16,185 nt of DNA from CAZXIY01 sp964640935 (GTDB lineage: Archaea > Thermoplasmatota > Thermoplasmata > Methanomassiliicoccales > Methanomethylophilaceae). Position numbers and translations under genes: made by a program. The DNA is taken from positions 1 through 16,185 of the forward strand of contig CAZXIY010000027.1 in NCBI GenBank assembly GCA_964640935.1, written 5' to 3'. The number at the start of each line of letters is the position of its first letter. The first letter of the stretch is position 1. Shown one piece after another: positions 1-6,402 of this stretch. The notes below the pieces were generated by a model that was not told the origin of the DNA, did not search any database, and saw only the letters and a list, made by a program, of their open reading frames with translations.

Positions 1-12
1 GAGTGAATCCAA

Positions 13-546
13 ATGGCACGCTGCAGGGGATGTGGTATTGGCGAGATACGCTACGATGACGCTACGAGGCTAGGCAGGTGCCCCTATTGCGGTTTCACCT
101 ATGTCAAATTCGATGTCAACGTACCGCGTCAGAAGGCCATTGGGATCATTTCAGACAATGCCAAAACTACGGATGAAAAGGTAGATGCGCTGATGGAAGA
201 GGGAGACGCACTGCTGAATTCCGGCCGTTATCCAGAGGCCTTGGACAAGTATCAGATAGCAGAGTGCATCAATGCATACAATCTGATGGCGATGGCCGCC
301 AGACTCAAGGTATTTCTATGCAACAATCCGGACAGGACCATATACGAATGTGCTTCGGATAAAACGGCAAGGGCGATAATGCTGTGCCTGGAGTCTATGG
401 CCACAGATGAGGATTATACATGGATCGAGAAGAAATACGGAATGGATCTGCGGATAGACAGATTCGAATACTGGTATGACGGCGTAAAGGATGATTTTAA
501 CAAATTCGCATCTCTCAAGGGGGGAAGGGCCACACCGGCGATATAG
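13..546 (+). CDS. Zinc-ribbon protein with TPR-like helical region, function unknown
   Basis: A 177-residue soluble protein with no signal peptide or membrane segment. The N-terminus carries a four-cysteine zinc ribbon: CRGC at residues 4-7 and CPYCG at 23-27. Residues about 60-115 look like a TPR-type helical hairpin (ALLNSGRYPEALDKYQIAE), so a protein-interaction role is plausible, but the substrate is unknown. The window starts only 12 nt upstream, so any earlier operon partner is cut off; GAGTGA upstream of the ATG is a weak ribosome-binding site. The LRR gene begins 9 nt after the stop, suggesting co-transcription. This is the only gene here ending in TAG (544-546); the same frame next stops at TAA 580-582, so readthrough would add about 12 residues. 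The coding call is strong; the function is not known. Confidence 0.8.
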   Translation: MARCRGCGIGEIRYDDATRLGRCPYCGFTYVKFDVNVPRQKAIGIISDNAKTTDEKVDALMEEGDALLNSGRYPEALDKYQIAECINAYNLMAMAARLKVFLCNNPDRTIYECASDKTARAIMLCLESMATDEDYTWIEKKYGMDLRIDRFEYWYDGVKDDFNKFASLKGGRATPAI

Positions 547-554
547 CCAATCAG

Positions 555-1370
555 ATGGCCAAGAAGATCAACCAAAGCTTAAGACAAGCCTGGTCCTTGG
601 CAAGTACCGAAGATCAGAAACAGAAACTGGTAGATCTTTGTGACGGCAGAGATATGCTGATCGTGGACAACATGGTATGCGCTTATCTTGGTTACGTCAA
701 CGGAAAGAGAGATGCGCTGATACCCGACGGCGTGAGATACATTTTCACAGGGACGTTCTCCGGTTGCGAGTTCGGAAAAGTGTACATACCGTCATCGATG
801 CTGCTCATAGACACTTATGCTTTCGAGAAGACAAAGATAGATGAATTGATCATCGACTCTGCCGGCAGAGGTGTCGTCGCATCGATCGGCGAATATGCGT
901 TCAGCGGATCGAAGATAAAGTACATAGATGCCGATGCGTCGATGGCGAAGAAAGGGTCCTTCAGATTCTGCGAGATAGACGATGCGTCCTTCGGATTCAT
1001 AAATATCATAGGCACAGGGGCCTTCGCCAGTTCGAAGATCGGCCGTATGTCGATCATGGCCGTCGGCGACATATTGGACAGGGCGTTCGAGCAATCGGAT
1101 ATAGGGTCGATCGAGATCGGCATATTGATCTCTGTCGGAGAAACACCATTCGTGGGTTCAACAGGGAATGTGAGGGTTCGTTCTCCGTCCGGACTGGAGC
1201 GCGTGATGGTCAAGGATTCCGATATAAACTACACGGAAGGCGGGAACATGGTCAGGATCGTCGACCTGAAGGAAAGGATCCGTGTCAAAGAGGAGATCAG
1301 ACATACCATGAAGGCCAATAAGCCAAAAACCGGTCTGATATCGAAGTTCGGTTCTATGTTCAGAAAGTGA
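555..1370 (+). CDS. BspA-like leucine-rich-repeat protein (LRR_5 type), cytoplasmic
   Basis: A 271-residue protein whose middle (residues about 57-208) is built of roughly seven short LRR_5/BspA-type repeats, each with an aromatic 'AF..S.I..I.I' core: TFSGCEFGKVYI, YAFEKTKIDELII, YAFSGSKIKYIDA, AFASSKIGRMSI and AFEQSDIGSIEI. BspA-like repeats usually occur in surface proteins of gut and oral microbes, but this copy has no signal peptide and no anchor, so it is probably intracellular. The N-terminal 50 residues are a separate helical part and the C-terminus is basic (KANKPKTGLISKFGSMFRK). The ATG lies 9 nt after the upstream zinc-ribbon gene stop, so a two-gene operon is likely. It ends 1 nt from the convergent cysE stop, leaving no room for a terminator. 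The fold is a confident call; the role is unknown. Confidence 0.82.
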   Translation: MAKKINQSLRQAWSLASTEDQKQKLVDLCDGRDMLIVDNMVCAYLGYVNGKRDALIPDGVRYIFTGTFSGCEFGKVYIPSSMLLIDTYAFEKTKIDELIIDSAGRGVVASIGEYAFSGSKIKYIDADASMAKKGSFRFCEIDDASFGFINIIGTGAFASSKIGRMSIMAVGDILDRAFEQSDIGSIEIGILISVGETPFVGSTGNVRVRSPSGLERVMVKDSDINYTEGGNMVRIVDLKERIRVKEEIRHTMKANKPKTGLISKFGSMFRK

Positions 1371-1371
1371 A

Positions 1372-2016
1372 TCACTTGCGTTTCTCTTTCTCGAGTTCGT
1401 CCACGCGTTCTCTGAGAGTTCTCAATTCTGACATAAGACCCCGGATCTCATCCTTGATGGGGTCCGGAAGATCGTTATGTTTGAGTTCCGTCTCTGTCCT
1501 GACACCCTTATGTTTAACGACCTCGCCCGGGACGCCGACCACCGTGCAGTCGTCAGGTATATCCTTCAGGACCACAGATCCCGCGCCTATACGCACATTG
1601 TTGCCTATGGTGATATCTCCGAGGATGATCGCCCCGGCACCTATAACGACGTGATTCCCGATCGTCGGGTGTCTCTTTCCCTTGTTGAAGGAGACGCCGC
1701 CGAGAGTTACGCCCTGATACATGATGACATGGTCGCCGACAATACTGGTCTCTCCGATGACGACGCCCGTCGCATGATCTATGAAGAAGCTGCGGCCTAT
1801 CGTCGCCCCCGGATGAATATCTGCACCCGTGAGCTCGTGTGCCTTGTAGTTGATCTTCCTTGCCTCGTCGTATCTTCCGGCGAGCCAAAGTTCATGGCTC
1901 TCCCTGTACATCGATACGGCATGCAGTCCGGTGTGGTACTTTATCGCGTCGTCCTCGTTGATGACGGCGGGGTCGCACTCCATCACGGCGGCGAGGTCCT
2001 CGGGAAGTATCTTCAT
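1372..2016 (-). CDS. cysE: Serine O-acetyltransferase
   Basis: Transfers acetyl from acetyl-CoA to L-serine, giving O-acetylserine, the first committed step of cysteine synthesis. The 214-residue protein has a short N-terminal helical region and a left-handed beta-helix of hexapeptide repeats from about residue 65 to 165. The family's catalytic residues are visible: D80-H81 in IDHATGVVIGE and H116 in KGKRHPTIG, followed by the GAGAIILGD and IGAGSVVL turns. The start follows GAGG by a few nt and lies 6 nt after the cysK stop, so it is the second gene of a cysK-cysE operon. Oddly, the C-terminus is a charged coiled-coil-like tail (ELRTLRERVDELEKEKRK) instead of the isoleucine-ended peptide that bacterial CysE inserts into CysK. 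Confidence 0.95.
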   Translation of the reverse strand: MKILPEDLAAVMECDPAVINEDDAIKYHTGLHAVSMYRESHELWLAGRYDEARKINYKAHELTGADIHPGATIGRSFFIDHATGVVIGETSIVGDHVIMYQGVTLGGVSFNKGKRHPTIGNHVVIGAGAIILGDITIGNNVRIGAGSVVLKDIPDDCTVVGVPGEVVKHKGVRTETELKHNDLPDPIKDEIRGLMSELRTLRERVDELEKEKRK

Positions 2017-2022
2017 GGTGCC

Positions 2023-2928
2023 TCAATCGAATATCCCTGTACTTAAATATCTGTCCCCGACGTCAGGGAGTATAGCTACGATTTTCTTCCCTTCCTGTTC
2101 GGATGCGATGCGGAGGGCGGCGGAGACCGAAGCTCCGGATGATATGCCGGCGAGGATGCCCTCTTCGCGGGCGAGTCTGCGTGTGGTCTCTATGGCGTCA
2201 TCACTCTTCACCGTGACGACCGAATCCACATAGTTCTTATCGTAATTCTTCGGGATGAAGTTGGCTCCGATGCCCTGTATCTTGTGCGGACCGGCCTTTC
2301 CCATCGTGATCAACGGGCTCTCGGTCGGTTCTACGCCGATCGCTTTTGCTTTGGACGAATATTTTTTCAGTCCGTGTCCGATCCCGGAGATCGTACCTCC
2401 GGTACCGATCCCGGCGACGACGTAATCGACATCGGGGAGTTCTTCGAGGATCTCCTTCGCAGTTCCCACATAATGTGCCAGTGGGTTAGCGGGATTGTCG
2501 AATTGCTGGGGGATGAACCCCCCGGTATCCTTGGCGATCTCCTCGGCCTTTTTTACTGCTCCGGCCATGCCGTCCTTTCCCGGGGTCAATACCACATCTG
2601 CCCCGTAGGCCTTCATAAGACTGATGCGCTCCTTGCTCATCGTATCCGGCATGACTATCACAGCCTTGTATCCGCGTACGGCGGCCACCATGGCCAGACC
2701 GATACCTGTGTTCCCGGAGGTCGGTTCGATTATCGTCCCGTTCGGCTTGAGTTTTCCGCTGGTCTCGGCATCATCTATCATCGACAGGGCAGCTCTGTCC
2801 TTTATCGATCCGCCGGGATTCTTCCCTTCGATCTTCACATAGACTTTGGATCTCATTCCTTTGGTCAGTTTGTTGAGTTTGACGATCGGTGTATTGCCGA
2901 CGGAATCGAGGATGCTGTCGAATACCAT
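2023..2928 (-). CDS. cysK: Cysteine synthase (O-acetylserine sulfhydrylase)
   Basis: PLP enzyme that makes cysteine from O-acetylserine and sulfide. At 301 residues it has the usual family length. Visible landmarks: the PLP Schiff-base lysine K43 in GGSIKDRAA, the substrate-carboxylate loop TSGNTG at 70-75, the phosphate-binding loop GTGGT at 175-179, QGIGANF at 218-224 and the PLP-ring serine region GISSGAS at 261-267. It is first in an operon with cysE, the enzyme that supplies its substrate. A TATA element (2951-2957) centred 26 nt upstream of the ATG predicts a leaderless mRNA. A tbp terminator hairpin lies just upstream and insulates the unit. Cystathionine beta-synthase-type relatives share this fold, but adjacency to cysE supports the cysteine synthase call. 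Confidence 0.95.
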   Translation of the reverse strand: MVFDSILDSVGNTPIVKLNKLTKGMRSKVYVKIEGKNPGGSIKDRAALSMIDDAETSGKLKPNGTIIEPTSGNTGIGLAMVAAVRGYKAVIVMPDTMSKERISLMKAYGADVVLTPGKDGMAGAVKKAEEIAKDTGGFIPQQFDNPANPLAHYVGTAKEILEELPDVDYVVAGIGTGGTISGIGHGLKKYSSKAKAIGVEPTESPLITMGKAGPHKIQGIGANFIPKNYDKNYVDSVVTVKSDDAIETTRRLAREEGILAGISSGASVSAALRIASEQEGKKIVAILPDVGDRYLSTGIFD

Positions 2929-2950
2929 GTCCGGATTATCGGTTCGGTCG

Positions 2951-2957
2951 TATTAAG
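2951..2957 (-). promoter_or_regulatory. TATA box of cysK-cysE
   Basis: On the minus strand the element reads CTTAATA. Its centre is about 26 nt upstream of the cysK ATG at 2928, so transcription should begin at or within a few nt of the start codon. Confidence 0.5.
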
Positions 2958-2966
2958 AATTGTTGA

Positions 2967-2994
2967 AAATAAGGGCCGCCCCGATTGGGGCGGC
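2967..2994 (-). terminator. Hairpin plus U-tract terminator of tbp
   Basis: A perfect 8-bp GC-rich stem (2975-2982 with 2987-2994) with a 4-nt loop is followed on the minus strand by CCTTATTTTC. It lies just after the tbp stop codon and before the cysK promoter, so it separates the two minus-strand units. Confidence 0.7.
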
Positions 2995-3005
2995 ATAGAA
3001 TAGGA

Positions 3006-3554
3006 TTATGACATCAGACTTGCGGATCTGAGTTCGGATGCGATCTTCTGAACTGCGCGGACGACATCCTCTGGCACTTTGGCTCCAGTGCATACCATCT
3101 TTCCGGATCCGAAAAGAAGGACGACAACCTTCGGGTCGTCGAGCCTGTATACGAGACCGGGGAACTGCTCGGGTTCGTATTCTACTTTTTCGAGACCCAA
3201 TGTGATGGCCACGGTGTTGAGATTGATCTCCTGTTCCAGATCGGATGAAGCGACGATGTTCTGAACCTCGATCTTTGGCTCGATGCTGATAAAGATGTTC
3301 GCCTTCTTGAGGTCTTGTTTGACCTTGTTGATAGCGACCTTCACGTCGTCGAGACTTTTTGCTCCGGTACAGACTACCTTACCGCTCCTGAAAAGCAGGG
3401 TCGCGGTCTTGGGCTCTTTGAGTCTGTATACGAGACCGGGGAACTGTTGGGGATTGTATTCTGCCCCATCCAATGCCTCCTCTATTGAGTGCAGGTCGAG
3501 TTCCTGTCCGAGCGATGTAGAAGCGACAACATTCTCGATGTTCATTTTAGCCAT
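3006..3554 (-). CDS. tbp: TATA-box-binding protein (TBP)
   Basis: General archaeal transcription factor that binds the TATA element and recruits TFB and RNA polymerase. The 182-residue protein is the classic pseudo-symmetric saddle of two direct repeats, about residues 5-92 and 96-180. Each repeat contains the same core, QQFPGLVYRL / EQFPGLVYRL and SGKVVCTGAK / SGKMVCTGAK. The ATG at 3554 is preferred over the TTG at 3557: AGGTGA lies 4 nt before it, and a further in-frame ATG follows at 3545. There is no acidic C-terminal tail of the kind some archaeal TBPs have. It is monocistronic: a terminator hairpin follows and two TATA-like elements precede it (3574-3594). Identification is essentially certain; the exact start is slightly open. 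Confidence 0.97.
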   Translation of the reverse strand: MAKMNIENVVASTSLGQELDLHSIEEALDGAEYNPQQFPGLVYRLKEPKTATLLFRSGKVVCTGAKSLDDVKVAINKVKQDLKKANIFISIEPKIEVQNIVASSDLEQEINLNTVAITLGLEKVEYEPEQFPGLVYRLDDPKVVVLLFGSGKMVCTGAKVPEDVVRAVQKIASELRSASLMS

Positions 3555-3573
3555 CAATTCACCTTTATGTCCG

Positions 3574-3594
3574 TATTTATAGGGTATTTAAATA
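3574..3594 (-). promoter_or_regulatory. Tandem TATA elements upstream of tbp
   Basis: Two AT elements sit back to back: a distal one (3585-3594, minus strand TATTTAAATA) and a proximal one (3574-3581, TATAAATA). The distal box predicts initiation near 3563 with a ~9-nt leader that retains the GGTGA ribosome-binding site. The proximal box would initiate at or just past the ATG. Which one is used cannot be told from sequence. Confidence 0.5.
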
Positions 3595-3743
3595 AGTTTG
3601 GTAGAAGGTCGAATTTCTCGGCCATGGTATATGAAGAACCTCTTTGAAAGGGCCCAAACTCTTTCCATATTTTTTTTAATTCACAAACCGACTCTTCGTT
3701 GTTATCGATGAAATCCGTTATTACGATCCCGATAGGCTCGCTG

Positions 3744-3750
3744 TTATATA
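3744..3750 (+). promoter_or_regulatory. TATA box upstream of the anchored protease
   Basis: TTATATA, centred at 3747, predicts initiation near 3773. The first ATG after that point is at 3774 and opens a 6-codon ORF that ends over the protease start codon (see findings). Confidence 0.5.
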
Positions 3751-3773
3751 CCCAGATTCAGGTGTTATAGTGA

Positions 3774-3794
3774 ATGGGCTGGTATGTTCAATGA
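3774..3794 (+). CDS. Possible 6-codon leader ORF (MGWYVQ) overlapping the protease start
   Basis: ATG at 3774 followed by five sense codons and TGA at 3792-3794. The stop overlaps the protease ATG at 3791 in the ATGA arrangement typical of translational coupling. The ATG falls where the upstream TATA box predicts the transcript to begin. No homology support is possible for so short a peptide, and it may be chance. Confidence 0.3.
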   Translation: MGWYVQ

Positions 3795-5356
3795 ATGGTG
3801 CCAAGAAGGTTTTCTCAGTTCTGATTGTCATTGCCATCGTAGGGATTTTACTTATATCGGTCGCGCCAACGACTGCTGCAGGTGATATCTACCCTAAGGA
3901 TGATATGAACGCTAACGTAGCGCAGATCGTCGGCGGATCCGACGAATTCCCCTCGAGTCTCGATCTCCGCGACCAGGGTCTGGTAACCAGTGTGAAGAAT
4001 CAGGGCTCAAACGGCACTTGTTGGGCCTTTGCAGCGATATCATGCATGGAGACGAGCCTTATCAATAAGGGATATGCCGACAACAGCATCGATCTTTCGG
4101 AACTTCATATGGCCTACTTTTCCGTCAATACAACCTCCGATCCTCTCGGCGGTCTTGATGGCGATACCGTACTTGCAGAATACAATTTTAGGAATTGCGG
4201 ATCCAACGGAGTTCATTCCGGCATCGAACTTGCGAAGTGGGCGGGGGCGGCGCTCGAATCGGAATTCCCATACGAGTGGATAAGTCAGAAGGATCTGGAT
4301 ATCTCCGATAGAGAATACGACAGTTCATCATATACCGTTACGGACGTTGCATGGGTGAACCCAGAAGATACCAACACGATAAAAACGATACTCAATGGAG
4401 GGGATTCGTTGGTATTCAGTTTTTATGTTGATTGGAATTCATTTAACATGATCGATAACGGTGACGGGACACATACCACCACCTACTACTACAACGCTGG
4501 GGACATTCTTTCCAATCACGAGGTGACCCTGATAGGTTATGATGACGATTATCCTGCCGAGAATTTCAAAGATACTCCTCCAGGGAACGGAGCTTGGCTC
4601 ATAAAGAATTCCTGGGGTACTACATCTAAGTGTACCAGCAGCGACGGATGTAACTGGATTTCGTATTACAATGTCGGTAACGATATGATGACGTCATTCA
4701 ACGCAGAGCCTTCGTCGACATATGATAACAACTACCAATATGACGGCGGATGGTCGACATGTCAGAATGTTACGCGCGGTACAACGGGATATATGGCGAA
4801 CCTATTCACCGCAGCAGGGGACGAGGATCTCAAAGCCGTGTCATTTTACAATATGGACAACATCAACGTGGGATACGAGATACAGATCTATCTCAACCCT
4901 GCCGACCCTAAGGATCCGACGACTGGTACTGCGATGTTCGGAATGCCGCAGTCGGGAGTTCAGATATATTCCGGATATCATACTGTCACGTTGGATCAAT
5001 CCGTTAAGCTGAACAAAGGCGATGTGTTCGCTGTTGTTATCAAGCTCACTGCCTCAGAAGATGTGTACATGCCTGTGGATACTAGCGTACGCATCATGGA
5101 TGCCTCCATGTCCGAAGGCTCATGGGGGATTTCGGTGACCCGGGCATCATCTGGGCAGAGTCTTATCAGTGCGAACGGATCTGAATGGGAGGATCTAAGT
5201 TCGGACGGAACGAGCAACCTGCGTATCAAGGCTTTCACGACGGATATTGAGAAGAACGACAGCAACGATAATGTACCGGTATTCATCGCAGTTGGTCTGG
5301 CTGTTGCTTTGGTCGTGGCCGTATTCGCGGTCGCAGTCTATGCCAAAAAGCAGTGA
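3791..5356 (+). CDS. Secreted, membrane-anchored papain-like (C1) cysteine protease with lectin-like domain
   Basis: An extracellular peptidase of the papain family. From the ATG at 3791 (521 aa) it shows a signal peptide (residues about 5-30, KKVFSVLIVIAIVGILLIS then APTTAAG), a C1 domain to about residue 305, and a beta-rich C-terminal part matching the lectin-like domain often fused to microbial C1 proteases. A single C-terminal membrane helix (VPVFIAVGLAVALVVAVFAVA) ends in YAKKQ. Catalytic residues are all present: oxyanion Q71 and nucleophile C77 in KNQGSNGTCWAF, H243 in SNHEVTLIGYD and N273 in LIKNSWG. The protein is therefore probably active and faces outward. A GTG at 3770 would add seven residues; I prefer 3791 because it places the signal peptide normally and the TATA box predicts initiation near 3773. 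A hairpin terminator follows. Substrates, perhaps host or dietary protein, are inference. Confidence 0.9.
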   Translation: MNGAKKVFSVLIVIAIVGILLISVAPTTAAGDIYPKDDMNANVAQIVGGSDEFPSSLDLRDQGLVTSVKNQGSNGTCWAFAAISCMETSLINKGYADNSIDLSELHMAYFSVNTTSDPLGGLDGDTVLAEYNFRNCGSNGVHSGIELAKWAGAALESEFPYEWISQKDLDISDREYDSSSYTVTDVAWVNPEDTNTIKTILNGGDSLVFSFYVDWNSFNMIDNGDGTHTTTYYYNAGDILSNHEVTLIGYDDDYPAENFKDTPPGNGAWLIKNSWGTTSKCTSSDGCNWISYYNVGNDMMTSFNAEPSSTYDNNYQYDGGWSTCQNVTRGTTGYMANLFTAAGDEDLKAVSFYNMDNINVGYEIQIYLNPADPKDPTTGTAMFGMPQSGVQIYSGYHTVTLDQSVKLNKGDVFAVVIKLTASEDVYMPVDTSVRIMDASMSEGSWGISVTRASSGQSLISANGSEWEDLSSDGTSNLRIKAFTTDIEKNDSNDNVPVFIAVGLAVALVVAVFAVAVYAKKQ

Positions 5357-5389
5357 GCATCGAAGATCCGTCGAACGAATCGTATTCGA

Positions 5390-5414
5390 GACGAGGGACA
5401 TTACGTCCCTCGTC
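5390..5414 (+). terminator. Hairpin terminator after the protease gene
   Basis: A perfect 10-bp inverted repeat (5390-5399 with 5405-5414, GACGAGGGAC arms) encloses the loop ATTAC, 33 nt after the protease stop. An AT-rich but not strictly T-only tract follows (5424-5447). Confidence 0.6.
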
Positions 5415-5437
5415 ATTCACCCAGCAAATTATTATGA

Positions 5438-5557
5438 ATTTTATTAAAGTCGAACAGGGGCACCCCCGCGATGAGGTATCCATATTCGACTGAAAATAAC
5501 ACATGGAGCTATTCTGTCGTTGTCATCTTTATAAAGAGTTATGCTAAAGAGCAGTAG
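5438..5557 (+). pseudogene. Possible decayed 3' end of a gene like the upstream protease
   Basis: A frame that is open from 5438, with an ATG at 5471, ends at TAG 5555-5557. Its end, SVVVIFIKSYAKEQ-stop, resembles the protease's last residues (AVYAKKQ-stop). At the DNA level 5540-5554 differs from the protease 3' end (TATGCCAAAAAGCAG) at two of 15 positions. The preceding hydrophobic run could be the remnant of a C-terminal anchor. No other part of a protease is recognisable, so this may be coincidence. Confidence 0.25.
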
Positions 5558-5633
5558 CCGAGACAAATAATCTTCGTAGCGGTTCTCATCTAATCGATCT
5601 TGTCGACAGAATCGTAAAACATGTGCCCTTTTC

Positions 5634-5640
5634 TTATATT
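5634..5640 (+). promoter_or_regulatory. TATA box of the DUF4352-like gene
   Basis: TTATATT, centred at 5637, predicts initiation near 5663. That is 8 nt before the chosen start at 5671 and at the ATGATG pair (5661, 5664) of an overlapping short frame. Confidence 0.45.
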
Positions 5641-5670
5641 GAAATCACAGGTAGTAACAAATGATGTTAA

Positions 5671-6126
5671 ATGGAGAAAAAATCTAAGGTGATTATCGGG
5701 ATAATAGCTGTCATCGTAGTCATAGTGATAGCGGGAGCGGCTATAGTAGGCAATGCCGCTTCTCACGAGTATGGTAGCTATACGTACAGTGTGAAGACTT
5801 CCTCAAGCATACCTGTTTCTTATGGTGTGGGAACACCGGACGATGGGTATGTTTATGCGATAGCGACAATAACGCTAAAGAATAATGATTATAGCGACGG
5901 GATTAGCTTTAATGCATTATATTGGGGATTGAAAGCGAATGGTATGAAATACAGCCACGATTTTGACACGTACTCGTACAGTGGCCCCAATCCATACAAT
6001 CTCGTTACCGTATTGCCAGGGCATTCAGTGACACAGGTCATTGTGTTTCAGGTGCCTGTGGGAACAACAGCTCAGGGATGTTCAGTGGTCTGGGGCGGTA
6101 TTCCGAGCAATGTTGTGAGTAAATGA
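5671..6126 (+). CDS. Small membrane-anchored extracellular protein, DUF4352-like
   Basis: A 151-residue protein with a single N-terminal membrane helix after a basic start (MEKKSKVIIGIIAVIVVIV, helix about residues 7-27). The rest, 35-151, is a polar beta-rich domain. The pattern VYAIATITLKNND then LPGHSVTQVIVFQVP matches DUF4352, the immunoglobulin-like Telokin-like domain found on many anchored or secreted microbial proteins. The domain should sit outside the cell. The only in-frame ATG is 5671. It has no clear ribosome-binding site and a very short predicted leader; a competing short frame begins at 5661. A strong hairpin plus T8 terminator follows. It neighbours the anchored protease but has its own promoter, so a shared function is only a guess. 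The family call is moderate because DUF4352 is a divergent domain. Confidence 0.75.
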   Translation: MEKKSKVIIGIIAVIVVIVIAGAAIVGNAASHEYGSYTYSVKTSSSIPVSYGVGTPDDGYVYAIATITLKNNDYSDGISFNALYWGLKANGMKYSHDFDTYSYSGPNPYNLVTVLPGHSVTQVIVFQVPVGTTAQGCSVVWGGIPSNVVSK

Positions 6127-6164
6127 TCGTCGGTTACGGAATTTCTGTCCGCTAAAACTACCCG

Positions 6165-6202
6165 GTGTTCAGAGCATTACGGCTCTGGCACTTATTTTTT
6201 TT
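6165..6202 (+). terminator. Hairpin plus T8 terminator of the DUF4352-like gene
   Basis: The stem CAGAGC (6170-6175) with GCTCTG (6182-6187), extended by GTG (6165-6167) with CAC (6189-6191), is followed by TTATTTTTTTT. It lies about 40 nt after the stop codon. Confidence 0.8.
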
Positions 6203-6306
6203 AATCAATTGACAATCAGTATCAATTTGTCATAACAGATAGCAATTCAGATCATCTATTGTAATGTGCCATAGCTCTCGCTGTTCGAGTCGATATAAGG
6301 AAAAGT

Positions 6307-6380
6307 TGGAGTCGGAAGGGAGAGTTGAACTCCCATCTGAGGATCTGCAGTCCCCTGCATGGCCGCTGTGCTATTCCGAC
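6307..6380 (-). tRNA. tRNA-Cys (anticodon GCA) with encoded CCA
   Basis: A full cloverleaf on the minus strand: acceptor GTCGGAA / TTCCGAC (6380-6374 and 6317-6311), D arm at 6371-6357, anticodon stem GGGGA / TCCTC enclosing the loop CTGCAGA with anticodon GCA, a 4-nt variable loop, and the T arm GGGAG-TTCAACT-CTCCC (6334-6318). Discriminator U73 (6310), expected for tRNA-Cys, is followed by genomically encoded CCA (6309-6307). No intron is seen. A short T-run, ACTTTTCC, follows at about 6306-6299 and probably ends transcription. The TATA box at 6403-6409 lies about 26 nt upstream of the mature 5' end. Confidence 0.95.
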
Positions 6381-6402
6381 TTCTGGAAGTCCTATTGTAT
6401 CA

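Larger units (their letters stand above)
5415..5670. other. Intergenic spacer between the protease and the DUF4352-like gene
   Basis: Together with the hairpin before it this is a 314-nt gene-free stretch. Besides the possible gene remnant (5438-5557) and the TATA box at 5634-5640, I see only a 9-nt inverted repeat (ATTCTGTCG at 5511-5519, its complement at 5604-5612). No tRNA or recognisable structured RNA is evident. Confidence 0.5.

Noticed and set aside
2284..3003. Plus-strand open frame of 239 codons opposite cysK
   Set aside because: cysK has all its catalytic motifs on the minus strand, and this frame runs through the tbp terminator hairpin and the cysK promoter.
3645..3677. Run of eight T (3670-3677) after a weak GAAAG/CTTTC hairpin, possible terminator of a small RNA
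   Set aside because: The stem is only 5 bp and no gene or convincing promoter lies upstream on that strand; it falls in the divergent tbp/protease spacer.
5511..5612. 9-nt inverted repeat (ATTCTGTCG and its complement) 84 nt apart
   Set aside because: A single short repeat in an AT-rich spacer has a fair chance of arising at random, and no compensating structure lies between the arms.
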